The position numbers were made by a program, and so were the translations under genes. Under the pieces are notes generated by a model. That model was not told the DNA's origin, did no database searches, and saw only the letters and a program-made list of their open reading frames with translations. Positions 43,713-54,690 of a DNA stretch of 64,000 bases are shown here, piece by piece. Origin of the DNA: Dasypus novemcinctus (lineage: Eukaryota; Chordata; Mammalia; Cingulata; Dasypodidae); assembly GCF_030445035.2 (NCBI RefSeq), contig NC_080677.1, positions 32,091,329-32,155,328 of the forward strand. Direction: 5' to 3'. Position 1 is the stretch's first letter. Each line of letters starts with the position of its first letter.

Positions 43713-45145
43713 AAATCTTATTACTAATTATAGTCCTTATCTTACATTTGGTGTGTTTTCCCCCCAACACAATTTATTATTATTTTTTAAATATATTTTT
43801 TTATGACAGAAATTGTAAACTTATAAAACAATCGTGCACATGTGCAAAATTCCCAAGCCACACCCCTCTATCAACATACCACACTGTGGTGGAACATTTG
43901 TTTCAAATAAGATAACATCATCTGATTGTTACCATGTCCATAGTATACAATTGGCTCACATTTTCCATACTGCCCCATTATCAACACAGTGCATCTTTGG
44001 CATAGATGCAAGAATATTATATTATTACTGCTATCCACAGTCAATAGGTCATTCCAGTTGTATTTTTCCCATGCATTCCCAACACTCTGCAGTAGTGATA
44101 TACATTTGCTCTAGCTCACAAAAGACACTCTTGCATCTGTACCATCAACCACAATTCTCATCCACCTCTTGGTTTACTGTGCTATTTAGTTCCTAGATTA
44201 TTCTCTAGCATTCTGTCAATTGGCATTTACATCCCTAGACTACCATTTTCAGCCACATCCCTATTTATAAACTAGATATTACTATTTTTACCATCCATTC
44301 TGTACATTCCCACACTTTTACAGTAAAGCTAATTAAAACTTCTACATACATTAAACATCAGTAGTCCATCTCAGGCCTTCTCCTATCTCCATTAAGAATC
44401 CACCACCTACCACCAGGTCTTGAAGACATATTCCTACAATTTCTTCTAGAAGTTTTATGATTCTTGTTTTTATTTTTAGTTTTTTGATCCATTTTGAGTT
44501 AATTTATGGATAAGATGTGAGATAGAGGTCCTCTTTCCTTCTTTTGGCTATAGATATCTAGTTCTTTAAGCACTGTTTTGCCGAATGGACTGTTCTGCCC
44601 AAGCTGTGTGGGTTTGACAGGCTAGTCAAAAATCACTTGACCATACATGTGAGGGTTTGTTTCTGAGTCATCAGTTTGGTTCCGTTGGTCTATTTATCTG
44701 TCTTTATGCCAGTACCATGCTGTTTTTACCACTATAGCTTGGTAGTGTGATTTAAAGTCTGGAGATGAGCGTTTGCTTTTCCTTTTATGATGTTTCTGGC
44801 TATTCAGAACCTCTTACCCTTCCAAATAAATTTGATAATTGTGTTTTCAAATAAAAAAAAAAATGCTGGTGGAATTTTTATCAGGGTTGCATTGAATCTG
44901 TATATCAATTTGAGTAGAATTGACATCTTAATGATATTTAGTCTTCCAATCCATGAGCATGGAATGTTCTTCCAGTTATTTAGGACTTTTTTGATTTCTT
45001 TTAAGATTGGGTTGCAGTTTTCTGAATACAAGTGCTTTACATCATTGGTTAAATTTTTCCTGACTATTTGAGTTTTATCTGTTATATTTTATTTTCACCA
45101 CTCTTCTGACACTTTTATTTACTTTTATTGATATAATCTTCATTT

Positions 45146-45346
45146 CTAGACTCTCTTCCAGGCCTCTCTCTCCTGTTTTTTTTTTTTTTTTTTTTTCCAG
45201 GCTCTGGCACACTCTTTAGTATTTCCTGAAAATCTGGTCTCGTGTTTAGAAATTCTCTGTTTCTTCAGGAAGTTTTGGATCAGAGAGAGGTTCAACAATG
45301 GCAGCGGAGGAATACTGGTGTGTGATGTTATTGACAGGGGACACAT
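45146..45346 (-). pseudogene. L1 ORF1 C-terminal relic with poly-lysine run
   Basis: The minus-strand frame ends ETRFSGNTKECARAWKKKKKKK, then QEREAWKRV and a stop at 45146. This fits the C-terminus of L1 ORF1p, an RNA-binding chaperone. The T-rich run at 45178-45197 on the + strand is therefore coding (lysines) rather than a poly(A) tail. Only the part up to about 45263 is L1; beyond that is the inserted element. Confidence 0.6.
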
Positions 45347-46952
45347 GATTGGCAGGGAGTTCTACAGGGCATATATCCAGGGTACATAAAAATGTTTGGA
45401 TATTTTCATAGTGTAAACAATTAAAAGCAACAACTGAGGGAGTGCTGAGTTCCTAGCCAGGGGAGCTCTATCACAGTCCCTAAAGGAACAGCAACAAGCC
45501 CCCAAGTGCAACGGCAAAGACCAAAAAAGAATGAAGGTCCAACAATGAGCCCCTGATACTAATGACTATGCTTGTGAGCCTGTGCACCTGAAATGAGAAC
45601 AAGGCCTAGAGCAGCAGTGTGCCTAAGAGTTACCTCCTGAGAGCCTTCGTGTTGCTCAAATGTGGTCAGTCTCAAAGCCAAACTCAGCATGTAAATTTGT
45701 TGCCTTTCCCCCAGCATGGGACATGACTCCCGGGGATAAGCTTCCCTGGCACCGAGGGATTACTACCAAGTACCAGCTGATGATGTAACTAGAAAATGAC
45801 CTTGAATAAAAGGTTCAACTCAGACCAGCAGAATATCTCTGTCTCTATATAATAACAGGAGTTAAAAATGCTTTTTGACCTAAATCAAGGGGGAAATGGA
45901 AAGGACAAATGCGTTTATATGGCTATGAGTCTCTAAAAAAGAGCCAGGAGATTATCAGAGGGGTTGCCCTTATGCACACCTGAGCAGAGTCCCAGAGACA
46001 GATAAAGTAGATACAACCCCAGGTATTGGTTCTTCTGAGGGCTACAGATACCCACAGGTTTTATGGTCATGGCAGATGGAGTTCAGTGCCATGTCAGTTG
46101 GCCCTTCTTTGGAGTTGGTGTTTCTGTGTGATGGGGCTGGACTCAGATGTGATCTCTTTTCATAAGCCTTTCCTGTTACTTTACCAGAATTGTAGTTGGT
46201 ACTGGGGTTTAATATATACCCAGGAGATCTTAATCTCTGGACTGACTATATGATAGCCAGGCCCTGAGCCTCAACAGACTTCAGCTCCTACACTCTGATT
46301 TATTGGACTTACCCCAGTCAGTTAACATGGAGTTGAAGAAGGTCAACCACTACACCAGGGAGCCAAGAGTGCCTACAACTGACAGCAGGAGGATTGCATC
46401 CAGCATCCATGTGGAATCTAAGCCCCCTCTTGACATAGATGTGGAATGGGCACAACCAACCCAAGGTCCACAGGATGGAGGAATAGAATATGGATTAGAG
46501 TGGAATTACTGAGATTCTATTCATGAACTATTGTGATTAGTAATAGAAGAAAATGTGGCATTGGTGTGGAGAAAGTGGCCATGGTGGCTGCTGGGTTGGG
46601 GAATGGGAGAAAGAGATGAGATGTGGAGGTGTTTTCGGGACTTGGAGTTGTCCTAGGTGGTGCTGCAGGGACAATTATCAGACATTGTAGGTCCTCCCAT
46701 GGCCCACTGGATGGAACGTGGGAGAGTGTGGGCTATGATGTGGACCATTGACCATGAGGTGCAGCGATGCTCAGAGATGTATTCACCAAATGCAATGAAT
46801 GTCTCATGATGATGGAGGAGAATGTTGCTATGGGGGGAGTTGCTATGGGGGGGTGAGGGGGGTGGGGGGTATATGGGGACCTTATATTTTTTGAGTGTAA
46901 TATTAAAAAAATGAATAAAGACTAAAAAAAAAACCCTGAAAAAAAAAAAAAA
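45264..46952 (+). mobile_element. Unclassified polyadenylated retroposon, 1.7 kb
   Basis: A + strand element with AATAAAG plus an A-rich tail (about 46913-46952). It is flanked by GAAATTCTCTGTTTCT-like duplications (45249-45263 and 46953-46968) within L1 ORF1. The longest frame is 69 residues, without resemblance to reverse transcriptase or gag. A diverged relative of its middle part occurs in reverse at about 61940-62350. It may be a non-autonomous retroposon or a lineage-specific L1 3' end. Confidence 0.65.
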
Positions 46953-47065
46953 GAAATTCTCTGTTTCTGTTTATCTGTGAATATTCTAATCTAACTCTCA
47001 TTTTTGAACGACAGTCTTGCTGGATATAAAATTCTTGGCTGGAAGTTATTCTCTCATAGTATCTT

Positions 47066-47497
47066 TTTTTTCCTCTAAAGATTTATTTATTTATTTATTT
47101 CTCTCACTGCCCCCCCCACCCTGGTTGTCTGTTTTCTGTGTCTATTTGCTATGTCTTCTTTGTCCACTTCTGTTGTCGGTGGCACAGGAATCTGTGTTTC
47201 TTTTCCTTGTGTCATCTTGTTGTGTCAGCTCTCTGTGTGTTGTGTCAGCTCTCCGTGTGTGCAGCACCATTCCTGGGCAGGCTGCGCTTTCTTTCACGCT
47301 GGGCAGCTCTCCGTACGGGGTGCACTCCGCGTGGGGCTCCCCTATGCAGGGGACACCCCTGCGTGGCATGGCACTCCTTGCGCACATCAGCACTGCATAT
47401 GGGCCAGCTGCACAAGGGTCAAGGAGGCCCGGGGTTTGAACCGTGGACCTCCCATGTGGTAGATGGATGCCCTAACCACTGGGCCAAGTCTGCCGCC
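47066..47497 (-). mobile_element. DAS-type SINE with 15-bp target-site duplication
   Basis: A reverse copy inside L1 ORF1. CTCTCATAGTATCTT is present at 47051-47065 and 47498-47512. Confidence 0.92.
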
Positions 47498-47510
47498 CTC
47501 TCATAGTATC

Positions 47511-48061
47511 TTAAATGATCATACCCTGTCTTCTTGCCTCCATGGTTTCTGGTGAGAAATCAGCACTTAATCTTATTGGATATCCCTTATATGTTATGCA
47601 TTGCTTTTCTCTTGCTGTTCTCAGAATTCTCTCTTTGTCTTTGGCATTTGACACTCTGATTAGTATGTGTCTTGGAGTTGGTTGGATTTTTTCAGATGGG
47701 AGTACGTTGTGCTTCTTGGACATAGATATCTATGACCTTCAATAGGGTTAGGAAATTTTCTAACATTATTTCTTTAAATATTCCTTCTTCCCCTTTTCCC
47801 TTCTCTTCTCTTTCTGGGACACCCATGACACACATGTTTGCACATCTCTGGCTGTCGTTTAGTTCCCTGAGACCTTGTTCAGTTTTTTTCCATTCTTTCC
47901 TTCATCTGTTCTTTTGTATGTTCACTTTCAGAGGCTATTTTTTCAAACTCACCAATCCTTTCTTCTGCCTCCTCAAATCTGCTATTAGATGATTCCAGTG
48001 TTTTTAAAATTTCATTTATTGCACCTTTCATTCCCATAAGATCTGCTATTTTTCTATGCAT
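47511..48061 (-). pseudogene. L1 ORF1 relic (coiled coil to RNA-binding domain)
   Basis: Minus-strand frames encode ESSNSRFEEAEERIGEFEK (coiled coil, 47879-48061) and, further on, PTPRHILIRVSNAKDKERIL and KGYPIRLSADFSPETMEARR (47511-47723). These correspond to the coiled coil and the C-terminal RNA-binding part of L1 ORF1p. The frame is broken between them. Confidence 0.8.
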
Positions 48062-48149
48062 GCTTTCAGATTCTTCTTTGTGCCCATCCAGTGTCTTCTT
48101 AATATCCTTAATCTCTTAAGTCATCTCATTGAATTTATTAAGGAGATTT

Positions 48150-49657
48150 GTTTGAACATCTATGATTAGTTGTCTCAACTCCTTTATGTCATTCGGAGGC
48201 TTATCTTGTTCCTTTAACTGGGCCATAGCTTCCTGTTTCTTGGTGTGGATTGTAATTTTTGGTTGGTGTCTTGGCATCTGGATTACTAGAGTATTTATTC
48301 TGGGTGTAGTTCTTCTCTTTAGTTTAGGGCTTCCTGCCCTTTCTCCCTTGCTGGTTATGCGGTAGGAGCCAAGGATGTAATTGGTGCTTTAAACTGTGGA
48401 GGCTCAAGCTGCACTCTTTGGCCCAGGGACTGATGAGGCTTCTGCCAACTTTCTCCTTTGCCAGAGGTAGGGACAGAGTCACAGTTGTGTGGAATAATCC
48501 AAGTCATGTAGGCCTAGACTGTAGTTGCCCGGAGAGACTGATGAAGCTTCATGCCCTTTCTCCCCTGCTGGGGCATGGATGGAGCTGCAGGTGTGGCCAG
48601 CAATCTGTGCAGTGCAGGTCCAAGATGACCGCAGTAGACTTTTAGTTACTCAGTTTGTGCCAGCCAAAGGTATTCTCAGTTACCTGGATAGAGTGGTGCT
48701 GAGCTAGCCAGCCTCCTCCCTGCCAGAGGTAGGGACTGAAACCTAGGCTAGGGCTGCAGGCTGATCCAGGTGAAAGAAACCGGTTCCTACTGTCACTGTG
48801 ATATTTGGTCAGGTCGGCTTCTCCTCAGGCTGGGGGTGGAGTCAAAATGGCAGCCACTGGCCTTTTTCAGACTTGGACAAATTCATACCCTAGCTGTTCC
48901 TAGGGTTATGGCTTAGCCATCCAAGTCTACCAATTAATAGTTGAAATCAGCAGCCAACTGTTTCCTCCTCCTCTGTTTTTGGGAAATGGAGCTTCCAATA
49001 TCCAGTCACAGAATAGCTCCTGGGGTGACTTGCAGCACCAGAATAGGACAATCACTGGCCTCCACGGCTTGGCTGGCAATTTCCTGGAGAGGCTGGCACA
49101 GGTCCCTTCAGCTTCCTTCCTACTGGAGGTGGCACTGGGGCCTAGGCTAGAGCTCTAATCTGACCTGGATGGAAAGAAGCTGGTCCCCACCAGCACTGGG
49201 ATTTTCAGTCCCTCCCGCTTCCCCTTGTGCCAGGTGCAGAGTTAAGATGGCGGCTCCCGGCCTCTTTCTGACTTAGGCTCAAACTTTAGTTGTTCTCAGG
49301 ATTATACTTTAACCTGCTGAATTTTACTTATCAGTAGCTGAAGCTGGTGCCCAACCATCTCTTCCTCTCCTGTTTTTGGGAAGTGGAGCTTTCAATTCCA
49401 GCCGCGAAACAGCTCCTAAGGTGTCCCTCCGGTGGAGAATGGGCACTGATCTCTAGGGCGTGGAGTGCACTACTTACAAGTCTTCTCTACAGATGGGCAG
49501 CCTCTTCCTTCCATTCCTTCAAGGATGTTACAGGATGCCCTTCTGGCCTCCTGAAGCCGCCAAACAGGTGCTTCAGCTCTGGGTGTTTACTGACTGCCCT
49601 GTAGCAGGAGCTGACTCTAGGAGCACCTTACTCTGCCACCATCTTGCTGTAATCCCT
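48150..49657 (-). other. L1 5' UTR relic
   Basis: GC-richer noncoding DNA with internal similarity (several 'CCTCCCTGCCAGAGGTAGGG...'-type units at about 48.45, 48.7, 49.1 and 49.2 kb), ending in the reverse of a GCAAGATGGTGGCAGAG start at 49633-49651. The repeated units are typical of L1 promoters. Confidence 0.6.
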
Positions 49658-50101
49658 CATTTTCTTTTCATACAGGCCATGTATTGTAAGTCTGTGTTGG
49701 GTTCATTTTTCTTTGCATGATCCAAGGGATCTTAAATCATGCAAAGTCAATCATCTTGCCACCACCAGTCTGAATCTAAATACAAAGATGACCTCTAGTG
49801 TAGTCTTGTACATTTTGGCTAGTTTTTTTCAAATTTCTGTCTTAGGTACTGTTGCCTTCCCAGGGTAAAGGGTATCCATGACCATTTGTTTCCACTGAAG
49901 TGGTCTGTTGGTAATAAACTTCCTGGTCTGGATAATTACTGTGTCATTCATGATGGTAGGTGATCTTCAGGCAGCCAGGGAGGAAATTTTGCATCCTATA
50001 TAACTTGCTACTTAAAAAGAAAACAAAAACTTTTAAAATGAAGAGCAAATACTCAGAGTAAGTGCACAAAGTGTACTAATCTTTTTTTAATTAATAATAA
50101 C

Positions 50102-50605
50102 TGTAATAGTTTGATATGGTTATGAATTCCAAAATAGATATTAGATATGTTTGTAATCTGGTCTATTACTGGGCATGATTGAGTTATGATTAGGGCTTTG
50201 ATTGGGCCATGTCATTGGGGTGGGGACTCATAGATAAAAGGCATGGCAAAGGCAGAGTTGGAGCTTTTGATATGAGGGTTTTTGATGTTGGAGTTCAATG
50301 CTGAAGCCTTAAGCTGGAGCCTTGGGAAGTAAGCTCACAGTGGAAAGAGAAGCCAGTCCCAGGAAGAAAGGAACCTTGAACCCAGAGAGATGCAAGACCC
50401 TGGAAGGGAGGAAGCCAGGAAGCCTGAACCCTTGCAGCTGTCAGCAGCCATCTTGTTCAAACACGTGAAAATAGGCTTTTGTGAGGGAAGTAACTTATGC
50501 TTTATGGCCTGGCATCTGTAAGCTCCTACCCCAAATAAATACTCTTTATAAAAATCAACTAGTTTCTGGTATTTTGCATCAGTACCCTTTTGGCTGACTA
50601 ATATA
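50102..50605 (+). mobile_element. Solo LTR (MaLR/ERVL-like), 5-bp duplication ATAAC
   Basis: A 504-bp LTR beginning TGTAATAGTTTGATATGGTT and ending ...GGCTGACTAATATA, with an AATAAA signal at about 50535. The overall plan is like MaLR LTRs. ATAAC occurs at 50097-50101 and 50606-50610. Confidence 0.85.
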
Positions 50606-50614
50606 ATAACATTT

Positions 50615-51062
50615 AAAAAAGATTTATTTATTTATTCCTCCCCTCATGCCTGTTGTTTGCACTCACTGTCTTTGTCTATTTGCTATGTGTTCTTCTCTGT
50701 CTGCCTGTCTTTTCTTTAGGTGACACCGGGGACTGATCCTGGGACCTTCTGGAGTGGGAGAGAGGCACTAATTTCTTAGGCCACCTCACCTCTCTGGTCT
50801 GCTGCATCTCTTATTGTCTCTTTCTGTGTCTTTTTTTGTTGCGCCATTTTGCCTCTGCCAGCTCTCCACATGGGCCAGCACTCCTGCATGGGCCACCACT
50901 CTTGTGCAGGTCAGCACTCCATGTGAATCACTACTCTGTGTGGGCTAGCTCACCACACGGGCCAGCTTGCCTTCACCAGGAGGCCCTAGGAATCAAACCC
51001 TGGACCTCCTATATGGTAGATGGGAGCCCAATCACTTGAGCCACATCTGCTTCCCTTTTTTA
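50615..51062 (-). mobile_element. DAS-type SINE
   Basis: A reverse copy with two head modules. AATAACATTT flanks it at about 50605-50614 and 51063-51072. Confidence 0.82.
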
Positions 51063-51307
51063 AATAACATTTTATAGAGGTATATCATTCATACATGAAT
51101 ATACATAAACAATAAGTATATAGTAAAAGTTGTGAATTTACAAAACAAACATGCATATCATCATACAAGGTTCTCATACATCTCCCACTACCAACACCTT
51201 GCATTGTTGTGAAACATCTGTTACAGACTATAAAAGAGCCCTGTCAAACTATTACTACTAACTAGAGCCCATTTCTTACATTTGGTGTATATTTCCCCCA
51301 ACCCACC

Positions 51308-51771
51308 TGTATTAGTCAGACAAAGGGGTGCTGATGCAAAGCACCAGAAATCTGTTGGTTTTTATAAAGGATATTTATTTGGGGTAAAATCTTACAGTTT
51401 TACAAGACCCTGAAGAGTCCAGTTCAAGGTAGTTTTCTCCCTTGTGTCCGTTGCCATGTTGAAGCAAGATGGTAGACGATCTCTGTATGGTCTTCCCTCC
51501 TTTCTCTTAAGGCTCTGTAGGCCCAGTTTCTTCTGTGTGTCTTCTTGAGTGAGTGTCTGTTTATATAGCTCACCAAGGGGGTGGGGACTTAAACCGAGTT
51601 ATACCCTACTGATGTGGTTGAATCATAGTCTTAATCTTAACATAATTTAATCAAAGACATCTCAGCTGAATCTAATACAATCAAAGGGTATCACATCCAG
51701 AGAAACAGACCAGTTTACAAACATAATCCATATCTCTTTTTGGAATTATTAAATAATATCAAACTGCTACA
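51308..51771 (-). mobile_element. Solo LTR, same family, 5-bp duplication CCACC
   Basis: A reverse copy starting TGTATTAGTCAG and ending ...AACTGCTACA. CCACC lies at 51303-51307 and 51772-51776. The middle differs strongly from the copies at 50102 and 52779, suggesting a subfamily. Confidence 0.85.
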
Positions 51772-52264
51772 CCACCTGATTATTGCCATCCTATCTTAGT
51801 ATTATACATTGGTTTTCATTCATGTGAGAATGTTCTCATAATTGTCCTGTTAACCACAGTCCATCTTCTACCACTGAATTCTCTGTTATAAAGTTCCATG
51901 CTTTTTGTAGTCCACTCAAAATGTACACTCATTGGCTCTCATTTTCATCACAGAGTTGGTGCTGCCCTCAGCTTAGTCAATTTTAGAATGTTTTCATTAC
52001 TCTAAAGGAGAAATCCCATATCCCCTTGTACCTCCCTATTGTTGTCCCTTAGAATTGAAATATTTTCTTGCCATTGCTGCAAAATATTATATTACTGTTA
52101 ACTATTGTCCATAAATTAACATTAGTTGTAATTTTCCTATGTGTTACCATATTTTTAGCACAAAGTGCACTAATCTTAAGTGCACAGATGGTTGAATATT
52201 TTTGAAGTCCGGATTACTGAATTATAATTTATTTATGTATTTTAAATGTAAACATTTCCAAATT

Positions 52265-52696
52265 GAATCTTTTTTAAAAAGATTTATTTATTTTTATTTA
52301 TTTCTCTCCCCTTCCCCACCCCTCTGCCCCAGTTGTCTGCTCTCTGTGTCCATTCACTGTGTATTCTTTTGTGTCCGCTTGTATTCTTGTCAGCAGCACC
52401 CAGAATCTGTATCTCTTTTCGTTGTGTCATCTTGCTGCGTCAGCTCTTCGTGTGTGCGGCGCCACTCCTGGGCAGGCTGCACCTTTTTCACGCTGGGTGG
52501 CTCTCCTTACAGGGCACATTCCTTGCACGTGGGGCTCCCTATGTGGGGGACACCCCTGCGTGGCACAACACTCCTTGTGCGCATCAGCATTGCATGTGGG
52601 CCAGCTCATCATATGGGTCAGGAGGCCCTGGGTTTGAACCTTGGACCTCCCATTGTGGTAGGCAGATGCCCTATCTGTTGGGCCAAATCCGCTTCC
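52265..52696 (-). mobile_element. DAS-type SINE with extra 3' sequence inside its target duplication
   Basis: A reverse copy. The duplication CTGAATTATAATTTA lies at 52217-52231 and 52697-52711, so 33 bp (52232-52264) that are neither SINE nor target separate the SINE tail from the duplication. Confidence 0.85.
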
Positions 52697-52778
52697 CTGA
52701 ATTATAATTTAGATACAATAAAATTCAACCTTTAAAAAATGTATAATTTATTGAGTTTTGATAACTGTATATACTCAT

Positions 52779-53348
52779 TGTATTAGTCAGCCAAAGGGGG
52801 TACTGATGTAAAATACCAGGAATTGGTTGGTTTTTATAAAGGGTATTTATGTGGGGTAGGAGCTTACAGACATCAGATCATAAAGCATAAGTTACTTCCC
52901 TCACCAAAGTCTATTTTCATGTGTTGGAGTAAGATGGCTGCTGACAACTGTGAGGGTCCAGGCTTCCTGGGTTCCTCTGGGCTCAGCTCCTCTCTTTTCT
53001 TCACAAGATCAGCTGTCGTCTATGAGGCTCTCAAAGCTTTGCCTTTCTCCACAAGGTCAGCTGTAGACTATAAGGCAAATGGCTCTGTTTCTTTCCCCAG
53101 GGCTCCAACTTAAGACTTCAGCATAAAACTCCAATATCAAAACTCCAACATTAATAACCCTCATTAATGTCCTTTGCCATGCCTTTTATCTGTGAGTTTC
53201 TACCCCTTGATGGGTGGAGACTCAGCACCCTAATGACATGACCCAATCAAAGCCCTAATTATAACTCGATCATGCCCAGTAATAGACCAGATTACAAATA
53301 TAATCCAGTATCTATTTTTGGAATTCATAACCATATCAAACTGCTACA
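52779..53348 (-). mobile_element. Solo LTR, same family, 5-bp duplication CTCAT
   Basis: A 570-bp reverse copy, TGTATTAGTCAGCC...AACTGCTACA. CTCAT lies at 52774-52778 and 53349-53353. It is closely similar to the reverse of the copy at 50102. Confidence 0.88.
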
Positions 53349-53510
53349 CTCATTTCCATTACCCCAAAATGTACCCTTGTGCCCGTTGCAGTCAATCCAC
53401 TTCTCCTTTATCCTCAGCTCCTGGGAACTACTGATTTGTTTTCTATCCATATGGTTTGCTTTTTCTAGAATGTCATATAAAAGAAATCAAATCATATCGT
53501 ATGTAGTCTT

Positions 53511-53604
53511 TTTTTTTATTTTTAGGAGGTAGTGGGACTTGAAGCCAGAGCCTCGTACATGGAAAGCAGGAGCTCAACCACTGAGCTAAATCCGCTTCCC
53601 TAGA
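53511..53604 (-). mobile_element. Short DAS-type SINE (head only)
   Basis: A 94-bp T-run plus reversed head. ATGTAGTCTT lies at 53501-53510 and 53605-53614. Confidence 0.82.
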
Positions 53605-53795
53605 ATGTAGTCTTTTATGTTCAACTTCTTTATATAATGCTTTTAAGAGTCATCATATACTTGTATAATGACCACCTAAAGCAAGTTATAGAACTTTCCC
53701 AGGACTCCAAAGCTTCTTTCATGACCTTTCTCAGTCAATACCACCCCTCCCTGCAACCACTGCTCTGACTTCTACCACTGAAATATCTTTGCCCT

Positions 53796-54183
53796 GGGAA
53801 GTGGATGTGGCTCAACTGATAGAGCATCTGCCTACCATATAGGAGGACCAGGGTTCGAACCCAGGCCCTCCTGGCCTATGTGGTAAGCTGGCCCATGCGC
53901 AGTTCTGCCGCGTGCAAAGAATGTGTAGGGAGCCCCATGTGCAAGGAGTATGCTCTGCAAGGAGAGCCACCCAGTGCAAAATGCCCAACCTGCCCAGGAG
54001 TGGTGTTGCACACACAGAGAGCTGATGCAGCAAGATGACACACAAAAAAGAGACATAGATTCCCATGCCACCTGATGAGAATGTAAGCAGACATAGAAAA
54101 ACACACAGACAATGGACACAAGAGAGCAGACAATGGTGGGGTGGGGAGAGAAAGAAATAAAAATAAATCTCTCTAAAAAAAAA
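53796..54183 (+). mobile_element. DAS-type SINE, forward, tRNA-like head well preserved
   Basis: The head GGGAAGTGGATGTGGCTCAA with an A box (TGGCTCAACTGATAGAGC) and a perfect B box (GGTTCGAACCC), then the body and A-rich tail. The flanking duplication is diverged. Confidence 0.9.
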
Positions 54184-54690
54184 GATAGTTTTGCCTATTT
54201 TCATTTTCATGTAATTGGAATCATATAATAGGTAATGTATTTTTTTGCTTAACATAATGTCTGTGAGATTAATTTAGGTTATAGCTGGTAGAAGTAGTTT
54301 GTCCTATTTAAAATCATTGTGCATTATTCCATTTTATGAATATACTGCTTTTCATTTATACATCCTATTCTGATGGCATTTGGGTTGTTTCCAGTTTTGG
54401 GCTATTTTGAGTAAAGCTGTTAAGAACATTTGTGTCGGTGTTTTTTGGCAAGAATATATACTTATGTTTCTTAGATATATTCCTGGGAGTGGAATCGTTG
54501 GATCATAGACTAGGCATATGTTTAGCATTAAAAGATGCTGCCAAACTGTTTTTCAGAGTGGTTGTACCAACTTACGCTCTCCCATCAATGTATGAGAGTT
54601 CCAGTTACCTTCATCCTTGTCAACATTAGGAATTTCCGGTCTTATTAATTTTAACCAGTCTGGAGGATGTATAATAACCACTACTTTTAT

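Larger units (their letters stand above)
42917..49657 (-). mobile_element. L1 retrotransposon, full 5' end but ORF2 mostly deleted
   Basis: Minus-strand L1 with its 5' end near 49657 (GCAAGATGGTGGC start, reading from about 49650) and a 5' UTR to about 48.15 kb. ORF1 lies from about 48.1 to 45.15 kb, with the coiled coil at 47879-48061 and the RRM/C-terminal part at 47511-47723. A short ORF2 C-terminal relic follows (44804-45031 encodes [19 protein letters not shown]-like residues; the similarity continues to about 44450). The 3' UTR of about 1.5 kb runs to 42917. The endonuclease and reverse transcriptase parts of ORF2 are missing. Three later insertions interrupt it: SINEs at 43338 and 47066 and a 1.7-kb element at 45264. 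The 12-bp duplication TCATTTTCTTTT flanks the whole. Confidence 0.8.
42740..49985 (-). pseudogene. RPS24: RPS24 processed pseudogene, split by an L1 insertion
   Basis: The minus-strand sequence matches the cDNA of ribosomal protein S24, a component of the 40S subunit. The 5' part is at 49658-49985 and the 3' part at about 42740-42916. Its start codon is at 49951-49949 and the N-terminus begins [12 protein letters not shown], close to MNDTVTIRTRKF of the real protein. There are no introns, there is an A-rich 3' end, and it has a premature TGA after KTEI and a later frame disruption, so it is dead. The interval between the two parts is an L1 flanked by TCATTTTCTTTT on both sides (42905-42916 and 49658-49669). 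The ribosomal identity is from my own translation; it was not searched. Confidence 0.8.
50084..52157 (-). mobile_element. 5'-truncated xenarthran L1 3' UTR with insertions
   Basis: A minus-strand L1 3' end of the same type as at 42.9 and 63.2 kb (ATACATAAACAATAAGTATA repeat unit, then distal 3' UTR). A 20-bp duplication with one mismatch flanks it (50064-50083 and 52158-52177). It was later invaded by two solo LTRs (50102, 51308) and a SINE (50615). Confidence 0.75.
52178..54690 (-). mobile_element. Ancient mammalian L1 (L1M) 3' UTR, interrupted
   Basis: The reverse L1M 3' UTR text is scattered over 52178-52264, 52697-52778, 53349-53510, 53605-53795 and 54184-54690 (for example '...AACATAATGTCTGTGAGATTAATTTAGG...GGGTTGTTTCCAGTTTTGGGCTATTTTGAG...'). 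The gaps are one LTR and three SINEs. Confidence 0.75.

Noticed and set aside
45178-45197. Reverse poly(A) tail marking an element end
   Set aside because: The flanking frame reads through it as L1 ORF1 lysine codons to a plausible C-terminus and stop, so it is coding rather than a tail.
53796-53870. tRNA gene
   Set aside because: A and B boxes are present, but this is the tRNA-derived head of a SINE with body and A-rich tail; the cloverleaf is not intact.
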